A stretch of 24,940 bases of DNA from CAYYMD01 sp964480425 (GTDB taxonomy: Bacteria; Planctomycetota; Phycisphaerae; SM23-33): assembly GCA_964480425.1 (NCBI GenBank), contig CAYZPY010000021.1:1-24940 (forward strand). The letters run 5' to 3'. The translations under genes and the position numbers were made by a program. This document shows positions 6,157-13,773 of the stretch, in pieces; position 1 is the stretch's first letter, and each line of letters opens with the position of its first letter. The notes below the pieces were generated by a model. The model saw only the letters and a program-made list of their open reading frames with translations. It was not told the DNA's origin and did not search any database.

Positions 6157-8046
6157 ATGGCCAATATCCGGGTACTTTCTCAAAATCTCGTTAACATGAT
6201 CGCCGCCGGTGAGGTGATAGAGAGGCCGGCCAGCGTGGTCAAGGAACTGATGGAAAACTCGCTGGACGCCGCCGCCTCGCGGATAGACGTCTCGCTGGAG
6301 GACGGTGGCAGGCGCATGGTCCGGGTGACCGACGACGGCAGGGGCATGTCCGGGGAGGATCTGTCGCTGGCGTTCGCGCCCCACGCCACAAGCAAGATTT
6401 CCTCCGCAGACGACCTCTACGGGATAGCGACGCTCGGCTTCCGCGGCGAGGCGCTGGCGTCGGTGGCGTCGGTGTCCAGGGTACGGGGGCGCACCGGGAC
6501 CCGCGGCGCGCCGGGCGGGTGGGAAATAAGCGCAGCCGGCGGAAAAATCGAACCGGTCAAACCAGCGCCCGCATCGGCGGGAACGACGATAACAATAAGG
6601 GATCTATTCTTCAATACACCAGCGCGTCGAAAGTTCATGCGAACGGCGAACACGGAATTCGCCCATTGCAGCGAAGTATTCGCGCGTCTGGCGATGGCGC
6701 ATCCGCAGGTAGCGTTCACCCTGACGCATAACGATCGGAAGGTGCACAATCTCCCTGTCGCCAACACCACGCGACGCAGGGTGGCGGACCTTTACGGAAA
6801 CGAACTCGGCGAGCAACTCATCGCATTCCGGCGCGCCTCGGGGGGCATGCAGGTAGCCGGTCTTATCGGCAGGCCCGACTCTGCGAAGGCCTCGTCGAAA
6901 TGGCAGTACTTCTTCCTCAACGCCAGGTACGTCCGCGACAGGATGCTCTCGCACGCGCTGCGGGAGGCGTACCGTGGGCTTATAGACCCCCAGCGCTGGC
7001 CTGTGGCGTTCATCTTCATCGAGATCGAACCCCGGGAAGTTGACGTCAACGTGCACCCCACCAAGACCGAGGTGCGTTTCGAAAACGGACAAAAGGTTCA
7101 CGGAGAACTCCTGTCCGCCCTCAGGGAGGCGCTTAACAAGGCCAGTCTGACTCCCAACGTGTCGATTCAGGACCACCCGGCGGAACGCGCCGGACCTTCC
7201 GATGCGACCTATGTTTCCGATGAGCCCACCGACGATGTCCGGGAGCCGCAGGCCTCGCCCCGGCCTGGAAGTGTGGGCATCAGGCAGGCACTTGCGGATT
7301 TCCTCAAATCCGTGCCACCGCACCAGCCCCGCCTCGATTTCGCCCGCGGCAGGCCCTCCGACCAGGCCGACGCGGCGCACTTCGTCCACAGGCCTGGCAA
7401 AACGCACGCGCCGGCGCAGGGTCCCCAGGTCCGCGCGCCAAAAGAGCAATACGAGCCACTCGAAGGCGGAGAGATCATGCAGATTCACAACAGTTACATC
7501 GTCGCCGCCAGCGAGGAAGGTCTTCTAATCATCGACCAGCACGCGCTGCACGAACGCCTTATCTATAATGATTTGCAGCGGCGTCTGGCCGACGAACAGT
7601 CCAAAGGCCTGCCCGGACAGCATCTTTTAATACCCGTTCGAATAGAGGCATCTCCCGGACAAATCGCCGCGGCCCAGTCGGGGCGCCAACTGCTGGACAA
7701 ACTCGGCATCGAAGTGCGAAGTTTCGGACCGAATGCTCTGGCTGTGCAGAGATTTCCCGTAATGCTCGCCGAAAGGGGAATCGAACCGGGCGAGTTCGTT
7801 TCCGATTTATTGGATATAATATCGCAGGAACAGTCCACCAGCAGGGAGAATATCCTGGAAGACATCATAGAGATGATGGCGTGCAAGGCGGCCGTCAAGG
7901 CGGGACAGAGACTAACCCGGGAAGAAATGCGGGAACTGCTGGACAGGTGCCCAGAGGCGCAGAAGGGTTCATCCTGTCCGCACGGCCGACCCACGGTGTT
8001 GAAACTCACACTGGATGACCTGCGGAAACAGTTCAAACGCACATAA
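6157..8046 (+). CDS. mutL: DNA mismatch repair protein MutL
   Basis: MutL couples mismatch recognition by MutS to strand removal. The N-terminal GHKL ATPase is complete: IAAGEVIERP at 15-24, the Glu30 region KELMENSLDA, DDGRGM, HATSKI and GFRGEALASVASVS. A proline-rich linker (about 345-445) leads to the C-terminal dimerisation domain. This domain has the nickase-type motifs DQHALHE (from Asp460), ACKAAVKAG and CPHGRPT, so it resembles the endonuclease-active MutL of bacteria lacking MutH. However, the last Glu of the DQHA(X)2E(X)4E motif is Asn471. The length of 629 residues is normal. It probably has its own promoter at 6055-6083. No mutS lies in the window. Confidence 0.95.
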   Translation: MANIRVLSQNLVNMIAAGEVIERPASVVKELMENSLDAAASRIDVSLEDGGRRMVRVTDDGRGMSGEDLSLAFAPHATSKISSADDLYGIATLGFRGEALASVASVSRVRGRTGTRGAPGGWEISAAGGKIEPVKPAPASAGTTITIRDLFFNTPARRKFMRTANTEFAHCSEVFARLAMAHPQVAFTLTHNDRKVHNLPVANTTRRRVADLYGNELGEQLIAFRRASGGMQVAGLIGRPDSAKASSKWQYFFLNARYVRDRMLSHALREAYRGLIDPQRWPVAFIFIEIEPREVDVNVHPTKTEVRFENGQKVHGELLSALREALNKASLTPNVSIQDHPAERAGPSDATYVSDEPTDDVREPQASPRPGSVGIRQALADFLKSVPPHQPRLDFARGRPSDQADAAHFVHRPGKTHAPAQGPQVRAPKEQYEPLEGGEIMQIHNSYIVAASEEGLLIIDQHALHERLIYNDLQRRLADEQSKGLPGQHLLIPVRIEASPGQIAAAQSGRQLLDKLGIEVRSFGPNALAVQRFPVMLAERGIEPGEFVSDLLDIISQEQSTSRENILEDIIEMMACKAAVKAGQRLTREEMRELLDRCPEAQKGSSCPHGRPTVLKLTLDDLRKQFKRT

Positions 8047-8079
8047 ACGCCATTGGCGATGTCCCAAACGCCCCGGTGG

Positions 8080-8096
8080 AAAATTGTAACAATTTT
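8080..8096. promoter_or_regulatory. Perfect AT-rich palindrome, candidate operator
   Basis: AAAATTG, a three-base spacer TAA, then CAATTTT form a perfect 17-base palindrome. The three-base centre and lack of a T-run argue against a terminator. It sits 22 bases upstream of the -35 box of the iron operon, so it could bind the DtxR-type regulator or another repressor. It does not match the classical DtxR box. Confidence 0.35.
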
Positions 8097-8118
8097 AGAG
8101 TGTGTAATTGGATTATCT

Positions 8119-8146
8119 TTGATATATATTCAATAATACGTATAAT
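8119..8146 (+). promoter_or_regulatory. Promoter of the feo operon
   Basis: TTGATA at 8119-8124 and a perfect TATAAT at 8141-8146 are 16 bases apart, in a markedly AT-rich 183-base gap. The start site near 8153 leaves a leader of about 75 bases before the regulator gene. This is the best promoter match in the window. Confidence 0.6.
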
Positions 8147-8229
8147 GTTAGAGTCGTAAAACAATTTATTATTCGTCTGTTACGAAATAAGTTACACAAG
8201 TTCGCTCCTGAATCGCCAAGGGACAACTG

Positions 8230-8778
8230 ATGAGCAAAACTGTTCGCAAACGTTTGAGCCCATCGCTGGAAGATTATCTGGAAGCGATTTTGCTGCTTAT
8301 CAGGCGGGGCAGGGTTGCTCGCGTACGCGACATAGCCCATCTGTCCGGCGTGGGCATGTCGTCGGTGACGGCGGCGCTTAAGACCCTGTCCAGCAGGGAA
8401 CTTGTGAATTACGACCCGTACCAGGTGGTTACCCTTACAGACGGCGGAAGAGTGATAGCAGAACGAATCTATCACCGCCACGAGGTGCTGCGCCGGTTCA
8501 TGACGGACGTTCTTGGCATGGACGGCCGGACCGCCGAGGCAAACGCGTGCAGGATGGAGCACGCCGTGGACGACGCAGCCCTGGAGCGACTGACGAAGTT
8601 CGCCGAATTTATACGCCACTGCCCGCGGGCGGGAAAAGACTGGATTGAAAATTTCCTCAAATACTGTTCGGGCCTGGAAGACCCGGAAAAATGCAGCCAG
8701 TGCATAAACAATATCCGCCCGCCGCAACATGCCGGGAAACTGCGCGACGAGGCCGTTAAAGGCGACCAGGATGGATGA
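8230..8778 (+). CDS. DtxR/MntR-family metal-dependent transcriptional regulator
   Basis: The protein has a winged helix-turn-helix N-terminus (residues 10-75) and the DtxR dimerisation and metal-binding domain (76-150). Metal ligands look mixed: EDYLEAI at 14-20 supplies Asp15 and Glu18 as in MntR, while ACRMEH supplies Cys107, Glu110 and His111 as in the iron sensor DtxR. HRHEVL provides the remaining His. There is no C-terminal SH3-like domain; instead the tail has several Cys residues (CPR, YCSG, CSQC). AAGGGA lies seven bases before the ATG. As first gene of an operon with feoA and feoB, it probably represses Fe(II) uptake when iron is plentiful and may control its own promoter. Iron rather than manganese is inferred from the neighbours and from Cys107. 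Confidence 0.88.
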   Translation: MSKTVRKRLSPSLEDYLEAILLLIRRGRVARVRDIAHLSGVGMSSVTAALKTLSSRELVNYDPYQVVTLTDGGRVIAERIYHRHEVLRRFMTDVLGMDGRTAEANACRMEHAVDDAALERLTKFAEFIRHCPRAGKDWIENFLKYCSGLEDPEKCSQCINNIRPPQHAGKLRDEAVKGDQDG

Positions 8779-9025
8779 CGAGGTAAAAATCCCGCCGAAT
8801 GAAATTCCGCTGGGAGAGGCGCCGGTGGGCAAGGATTTGTATCTCTCGGCCTTGCACGGCGGAAGGGGGTTCAGGCATCGTCTTGCAGAGATGGGACTGG
8901 CGCCCGGCGCGCAGTTCCGCATACTCAAGAAACACCGTCCCGGACCGTTCATAATATCGGTCCGAGGCTCGCGTCTGATGCTCGGCAGGGGGATGGCGCA
9001 ACGTGTGAAGGTCAGGCTCGTTTGA
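8771..9025 (+). CDS. feoA: Ferrous iron transport protein A
   Basis: FeoA is a small cytoplasmic SH3-like protein that supports FeoB-dependent Fe(II) uptake. The product of 84 residues has the family pattern: GGRGFRHRLAEMGLAPG, then FRILKKHRPGPFIISVRGSRLMLGRGMAQRVKV. I chose the ATG at 8771, giving an eight-base overlap with the regulator gene; an upstream ATG at 8729 would add 14 residues inside the regulator and is less likely. Its stop overlaps the TTG start of feoB, so all three genes should be translated together. The N-terminal 15 residues are variable and acidic. Confidence 0.9.
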   Translation: MDDEVKIPPNEIPLGEAPVGKDLYLSALHGGRGFRHRLAEMGLAPGAQFRILKKHRPGPFIISVRGSRLMLGRGMAQRVKVRLV

Positions 9026-11214
9026 GGACGGTATCATTGAAAGATTCCCGGTTAAACATAGCGCTGGCCGGTAATCCCAACTCCGGCAAGAGCACCATAT
9101 TCAACGCCATTACCGGTTCGCGCCAGCACGTAGCCAATTACCCGGGCGTTACGGTGGAGACAAAAGAAGGTCTGGGGCGAAGCGACGGCGACGAATTTCA
9201 CGTAATCGACCTTCCCGGCACTTACAGTCTCACCGCGCATTCGGCCGAGGAGATAATCGCCCGAAATTACATAATAGAGCGGACCCCCGACGTGGTGATC
9301 GACATAGTTGATTGCTCGAACCTGGAGAGGAATCTGTACCTCGCGGTGCAGTTGCTGGAGCTTTCGGTCCCGCTGGTGCTGGCGTTCAACAAGTCCGACC
9401 TGGCGCGGCGTCGCGGGTTTCAAATCGACGCCGACATGCTATCAGAGATGCTCGGTGTGCCGGTTGTACCTACGGTGGCCCACAGGTCCCGGGGCGTCGA
9501 CGATTTGATAAAGGTCGCCTGTGACCTCGCCGGGCGCGGCGACGAGGCGCTGAACAGGCAGAGACGATGCAGATACGGACCGGAGGTCGAACCACACGTC
9601 GAGGCACTTGAACGGAAGATACAGTCAAAGACCGCCCACGTGCGCAGGGCGCGCTGGTACGCCGTAAAACTCCTGGAGGACGACCCCGAGACAAAGCGCA
9701 GACTGGCAGATATCTGCGAAGACGGGCTGGACGAAATTCTCGCCGAGGCCGCTCGTCTCCGAAAACACATTGGGAGCGTCTGCGGCGACGCGGCGGAGAT
9801 AGTACTGGCCGACAGGCGATACGGCTTTATTACCGGCGCGTGCGCCGAGGCGGTCAAAAAGACTGCCCGAACCCGCCGGGAAATAAGCGATAAAATCGAC
9901 ACCGTCCTGACCAACCGGTTCCTGGGGCTGCCGATTTTCGCGGTCCTTATGTACCTTGTGTTCCAGTTGATATTCGCGCTGGGCAACCCGGCCGTGGACT
10001 TCCTCGACGCCAGGTTAAGCCGACTGCGGGCATTTGTCGCGGCGTCCTGGCCGGGGCAGGGCGTGCTGGAGTCGATGGTGGTCGACGGGGTTATCGGAGG
10101 GGTGGGCGCGGTGATTGTGTTTGTGCCGTTGATCGCGCTGCTGTTTTTGGCGATATCGATACTGGAGGATTCGGGATACATGGCCAGGGCGGCGTTCGTG
10201 CTGGACCACCTGATGCACAGGATAGGCCTGCACGGAAAGAGTTTCATTCCCATGATAGTGGGTTTCGGATGCACGGTTCCGGCGATCATGGCCACGCGAA
10301 CGCTGGAATCGCGTCGGGACCGCCTGACAACCATACTGGTGCTTCCGCTTATGAGTTGCGGGGCGCGCCTTCCGGTTTACGTGCTGATGCTGGGTGCGTT
10401 TTTCCCCTCGCGTGAACTTTGGTCCATAGGGGGTGTAACCAACCAGGCGCTGATGCTGTGGGGGATATACCTGGTGGGCATAGTTCTGGCGATAGTGTCG
10501 GCCAAGGTATTGCGCAGCACGGTCTTCCGGGGCGACGTTACCCCGGTCGTTATGGAATTGCCGCCGTACCGCATGCCCGCCGTGCGGGGGCTGGTCGTAC
10601 ACATCTGGGAGCGGACGTGGATGTACCTTCGCAAGGCGGGCACCATCATACTGGCGATTGTGGTCGTCCTGTGGGCGCTGACGACCTGGCCAAAACTGGA
10701 TGACCGGAGCAGCGCACGGTTCCAAACGCGCCGCCAGGAAATTGAAACCAGCAGGTCTTTGAGCGGCGAACAAAAACGACAGGCCCTGGAGAAGATCCGC
10801 GACATGCGCGCCACGGCGGAACTTAAACATGCCGCCATCGGGCGAATCGGAAGAACCATCGAGCCGGTGCTGAGGCCATGCGGTTTCGACTGGCGGATAT
10901 CCACGGCGCTTCTGGGGGCGTTCGCCGCAAAGGAGGCATTCATCGGGCAGATGGGAGTGGTAATGGCGGTGGGCGAGGCGGACGAGGCCTCGGGCACGCT
11001 GCGCGACAAACTCAGGGCGCATTACACGCCGTTGCAGGGTTTCTGCATCATGCTGTTTATACTCATCGCTTCCCCGTGCGTGGCCACCATCGCGGTCACC
11101 GTCCAGGAGACCGGTTCGTGGAAGTGGGCACTGTTCCAGTGGGGATATTTGACCGCGGGCGCGTGGATAATCACCACGGCGGTTTACCAGGTTGGCTCGG
11201 CGCTGGGCCTATAA
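9022..11214 (+). CDS. feoB: Ferrous iron transporter FeoB
   Basis: FeoB imports Fe(II) across the inner membrane. The N-terminal G domain has G1 GNPNSGKST (17-25), G2 YPGVTVE, G3 DLPGTYSL and G4 NKSD, followed by a helical GDI-like spacer. The C-terminal half has hydrophobic membrane segments with the two gate repeats, including GFGCTVPAIMATRTLESRRD and LMSCGARLPVYVLMLGAFF. A charged insertion (about residues 560-605) separates membrane segments, as in many FeoB proteins. The length of 730 residues is complete. The start is TTG at 9022, overlapping the feoA stop; a second TTG at 9037 is possible. It is followed by a Cys-rich membrane mini-protein. Confidence 0.96.
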   Translation: MRTVSLKDSRLNIALAGNPNSGKSTIFNAITGSRQHVANYPGVTVETKEGLGRSDGDEFHVIDLPGTYSLTAHSAEEIIARNYIIERTPDVVIDIVDCSNLERNLYLAVQLLELSVPLVLAFNKSDLARRRGFQIDADMLSEMLGVPVVPTVAHRSRGVDDLIKVACDLAGRGDEALNRQRRCRYGPEVEPHVEALERKIQSKTAHVRRARWYAVKLLEDDPETKRRLADICEDGLDEILAEAARLRKHIGSVCGDAAEIVLADRRYGFITGACAEAVKKTARTRREISDKIDTVLTNRFLGLPIFAVLMYLVFQLIFALGNPAVDFLDARLSRLRAFVAASWPGQGVLESMVVDGVIGGVGAVIVFVPLIALLFLAISILEDSGYMARAAFVLDHLMHRIGLHGKSFIPMIVGFGCTVPAIMATRTLESRRDRLTTILVLPLMSCGARLPVYVLMLGAFFPSRELWSIGGVTNQALMLWGIYLVGIVLAIVSAKVLRSTVFRGDVTPVVMELPPYRMPAVRGLVVHIWERTWMYLRKAGTIILAIVVVLWALTTWPKLDDRSSARFQTRRQEIETSRSLSGEQKRQALEKIRDMRATAELKHAAIGRIGRTIEPVLRPCGFDWRISTALLGAFAAKEAFIGQMGVVMAVGEADEASGTLRDKLRAHYTPLQGFCIMLFILIASPCVATIAVTVQETGSWKWALFQWGYLTAGAWIITTAVYQVGSALGL

Positions 11215-11229
11215 TGATGTGGAGACGAC

Positions 11230-11403
11230 ATGGAATACGTATTTGCAGGCATACTTGTGGGATTATCTGTATTGTGGCTGACGCGGCGGATGTGGAAAAC
11301 GCTCAAAGGCAAGCCCACGGGAAGTTGTTGCAGTTCCTGCGACAGTTGCCCGCTGGGACCCGCCAACGACGAGGGGAACCAAACGAAAGATTCATCCCGG
11401 TAA
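11230..11403 (+). CDS. FeoB-associated Cys-rich membrane mini-protein
   Basis: This gene encodes 57 residues. The N-terminus (residues 1-18) is one hydrophobic membrane helix, followed by a basic stretch RRMWKTLKGK, a Cys cluster SCCSSCDSCPL at 32-42 and a polar tail. The ATG follows GGAG by five bases and lies 15 bases after feoB. Position, size, single helix and Cys cluster match the FeoB-associated Cys-rich protein family, whose members are thought to help FeoB, perhaps by binding iron; the exact role is unknown. The gene ends 16 bases from the convergent queC. Confidence 0.82.
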   Translation: MEYVFAGILVGLSVLWLTRRMWKTLKGKPTGSCCSSCDSCPLGPANDEGNQTKDSSR

Positions 11404-11419
11404 AAGTCTGACTTTGCAT

Positions 11420-12118
11420 CTATTGATATTTTAGTGGGTCTTTTATACCCGCTTTTTCAAAGCCAGCCAGGCGGATTCGGCAGGAGTCGCATCGCCCGCA
11501 GGGGCGACCGGACGAGTCCGGGTCGTAGCAACTGTGAGTCAGCGAGTAATCCACGCTGAGCGACAGTCCGGTGGTGATAATTTCCGCCTTGGACATCTCA
11601 AGCAGGGGGGTGTGGATTTTGTATCGGCCTTTGCCCTGCCAGGCCGCGGCGGTGGCGAGATTGGCCGTCTCTTCGAAGGCGCGGATGAACTCTCCCCGGC
11701 AGTCCGGGTAGCCGCTGTAGTCCACAGCGTTTACGCCGATGAATATGTCGAACGCGCCGATGACCTCGGCATAGCCAAGCGCGATGCTCAGGAAAATCGT
11801 ATTCCGCGCCGGGACGTAAGTAACCGGAATTTCAGAACTTATTTCCCTGTTTTTCGGCACGTTGATTTTGTCCGTCAGGGCGCTTTTGCCGAAACCGCCC
11901 GCTGGTGAAAGGTAGAGTTTGACCATGCGGTGCCTGACCGCACCAAGCGATTCGGCCACGCGTCGCGCCGCGTCAAGTTCGAGCCGATGCCGCTGGCCGT
12001 AATCAAAACTCAGCGCGTGGCAGGCGAATCCCTCGTCCCGCGCCGCCGCCAGTGTCGTGGCCGAGTCCAGCCCGCCCGACAGCAACACCACCGCCTTTTT
12101 TGCGTTCTCATCCTTCAT
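11420..12118 (-). CDS. queC: 7-cyano-7-deazaguanine synthase QueC
   Basis: QueC converts 7-carboxy-7-deazaguanine to preQ0 with ammonia and ATP in queuosine synthesis. The product of 232 residues has the PP-loop LLSGGLDSATTL near the N-terminus, SFDYGQRH, VPARNTIFLSIALGYAE, GVNAVDYSGYPDCR, and a C-terminal zinc site of four Cys in SCYDP and CGRCDSC. I chose the ATG at 12118, which has AAGGA four bases upstream; a TTG at 12160 would add 14 residues without homology. The gene is divergent from queF, which catalyses the next step, with 75 bases between the starts. I saw no preQ1 riboswitch pattern there. Confidence 0.95.
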   Translation of the reverse strand: MKDENAKKAVVLLSGGLDSATTLAAARDEGFACHALSFDYGQRHRLELDAARRVAESLGAVRHRMVKLYLSPAGGFGKSALTDKINVPKNREISSEIPVTYVPARNTIFLSIALGYAEVIGAFDIFIGVNAVDYSGYPDCRGEFIRAFEETANLATAAAWQGKGRYKIHTPLLEMSKAEIITTGLSLSVDYSLTHSCYDPDSSGRPCGRCDSCRIRLAGFEKAGIKDPLKYQ

Positions 12119-12193
12119 CTGGTCCTTGTTATTTCTACCGCAATCGGGATAATCATACAATGTCGCTTTTGTCGAGCATTAAGGAACCGTAAC

Positions 12194-12538
12194 GTGTCGG
12201 AAATAGAAACTTTTCCGAATCCTCACCCCGGGCGCGATTACGAAATACGTCACGTCGCCCCGGAGTTCACCTCGGTGTGCCCCAAAACGGGCCAGCCGGA
12301 CTTCGGAACCGTGGAAATACAATACGTCGCCGACGAACTGTGCATCGAGCTCAAGAGTCTGAAGTTCTATCTCCAGGGCTACCGCAACGAGGGAATCTTT
12401 TACGAAAGCGCGGTTAACCGCATCCTCGACGACCTCGTGGCGGCGTGCCGCCCGCGACGGATGACGGTGACAGGCAGGTTCACGCCCCGCGGCGGAATAC
12501 ACTCGACGGTAACGGCCGAATATGAAAGACCAGAATAA
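12194..12538 (+). CDS. queF: NADPH-dependent preQ0 reductase QueF
   Basis: QueF reduces the nitrile of preQ0 to the amine of preQ1. The 114-residue product is the short single-domain type. Cys29 in TSVCPKTGQPDFG is the expected nucleophile, Asp36 the acid, and the QueF motif region ELKSLKFYLQGYRNEGIFYE is present. The start is a GTG at 12194 with AAGGA eight bases upstream; the open frame extends further upstream but without homology. The next gene, apbE, starts inside the last 17 bases of this one. It stands divergent from queC, so the two queuosine genes probably share a regulatory region. Confidence 0.94.
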   Translation: MSEIETFPNPHPGRDYEIRHVAPEFTSVCPKTGQPDFGTVEIQYVADELCIELKSLKFYLQGYRNEGIFYESAVNRILDDLVAACRPRRMTVTGRFTPRGGIHSTVTAEYERPE

Positions 12539-13688
12539 GCAGGCATCCCGCCTCGATGAGGCCAGGTCCCGCAGGGGTCTTCGCCTGGTTGTCATGCTTA
12601 TAATCGCGGCCCTTGCCGCGTTGGGTTTCTGGCTGGATCGGGACAGCGACCAGTGCGTATTCAAGTCTGTACCGGGGGGAATCATGGGGACCGAGACGAC
12701 CCTGGTGGTCATTGCCGACGCGGATAACCGCTCCCTTGCCGTCCACGCACTGGAGATGGGCGAGCAACGGCTGCGCAAGGTCGAGTCGATGATGAGCAGG
12801 TACCTGGAGGATTCGGAAATTTCCAATCTTAACGCCGCCTCGGACGGGGAGTGGATGCCGCTCGCCGCCGAGACACTCGAACTGTTGCAAACCGCAAGGC
12901 GTCTGGCGGTCCGAACCGACGGGGCGATGGACGTAACGTACCACCCGGCCTTTGAACTGTGGAGAAGATGCGCAAAGCAACGGCGCCTGCCGCGCCGGGA
13001 CGAACTTCGGTCCGCAAAGGACGCATGCGGGTGGGGCAATTGGCGACTCCTGGAGGACGGGGCGAAAAAGTCTCAACCCCAAGCGGGTATCGACCTTGGC
13101 GGCATAGCCAAGGGATACGCCATCGACCGCGCCGTCGTTGCGATGAAAGAGGCCGGCGCCCGCGCCGGAATGGTCAACGTCGGCGGCGACCTGCGGTGCT
13201 TCGGGGCGGGACCCGAGGACGGAAAGTGGCCGGTACGCATCCGCGACCCGTTTAGACCAAGCGGCGATAAATATCTGCTGACCATTGCGGTAAGGGACGC
13301 GGCCGTGTGCACAAGCGGAAACTATTACAGATATCATGAAATAGACGACAGGCGCTACAGCCACATTATCGACCCGCGTACGCTGAGGCCTGCCGACGCC
13401 ATACCCTCGGTTACGGTCGTCGCACGCGACGCAACTACCGCCGACGCCTGGTCGACCGCACTGAGCGTGCTGGGGAAAGATGGACTCGGCATGCTGAAGC
13501 CCGCCGACAAGATCGAGGCAATGCTCGTGGTCGGTGGACCGGATGATTACAAAATCGTATGCACAGAGGGCATGAAGAATATCATCGCGCCGAGCACTCG
13601 ACGCGCCGATACCGCGGAAATTGAAGTATGGAAGACGCGACAGGACCGGCCGACGACGGCGGCGGCGGGGAAAAATCAGAAAAGTTGA
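12522..13688 (+). CDS. apbE: FAD:protein FMN transferase (ApbE family)
   Basis: ApbE attaches FMN from FAD to a Thr or Ser of target proteins such as the Nqr/Rnf subunits, outside the inner membrane. This 388-residue protein has a basic N-terminus and one membrane segment (about residues 21-38), so it is anchored and faces the periplasm. Family motifs appear in order: IMGTETTLVV, DGAMDVTYHP, DLGGIAKGYAIDRA, NVGGDLRCFG, CTSGNYYRYHEI, YSHIIDPRTLRPA and TTADAWSTALSVLG. A polar tail of about 35 residues follows. The ATG overlaps the end of queF by 17 bases. No obvious flavinylation target is encoded here. Confidence 0.93.
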   Translation: MKDQNKQASRLDEARSRRGLRLVVMLIIAALAALGFWLDRDSDQCVFKSVPGGIMGTETTLVVIADADNRSLAVHALEMGEQRLRKVESMMSRYLEDSEISNLNAASDGEWMPLAAETLELLQTARRLAVRTDGAMDVTYHPAFELWRRCAKQRRLPRRDELRSAKDACGWGNWRLLEDGAKKSQPQAGIDLGGIAKGYAIDRAVVAMKEAGARAGMVNVGGDLRCFGAGPEDGKWPVRIRDPFRPSGDKYLLTIAVRDAAVCTSGNYYRYHEIDDRRYSHIIDPRTLRPADAIPSVTVVARDATTADAWSTALSVLGKDGLGMLKPADKIEAMLVVGGPDDYKIVCTEGMKNIIAPSTRRADTAEIEVWKTRQDRPTTAAAGKNQKS

Positions 13689-13773
13689 AACTTTTTCGCC
13701 CGGTGTGCGTCAAACGCTTCAAAGAGTCGGATATTTATATTTATAACAGCCGTCAAAACGAAAGGTATGCGAG

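Noticed and set aside
8729..8770. Longer FeoA start at 8729.
   Set aside because: The added 14 residues lie inside the regulator gene and do not resemble FeoA; the ATG at 8771 gives a normal eight-base overlap.
11930..12193. Extension of QueF upstream to 11930.
   Set aside because: The extra residues are antisense to queC and show no QueF similarity; a GTG with a ribosome site at 12194 fits the family.
12119..12193. PreQ1 riboswitch between queC and queF.
   Set aside because: I could not find the short hairpin with an A-rich tail typical of the class; 75 bases are shared by two divergent genes.
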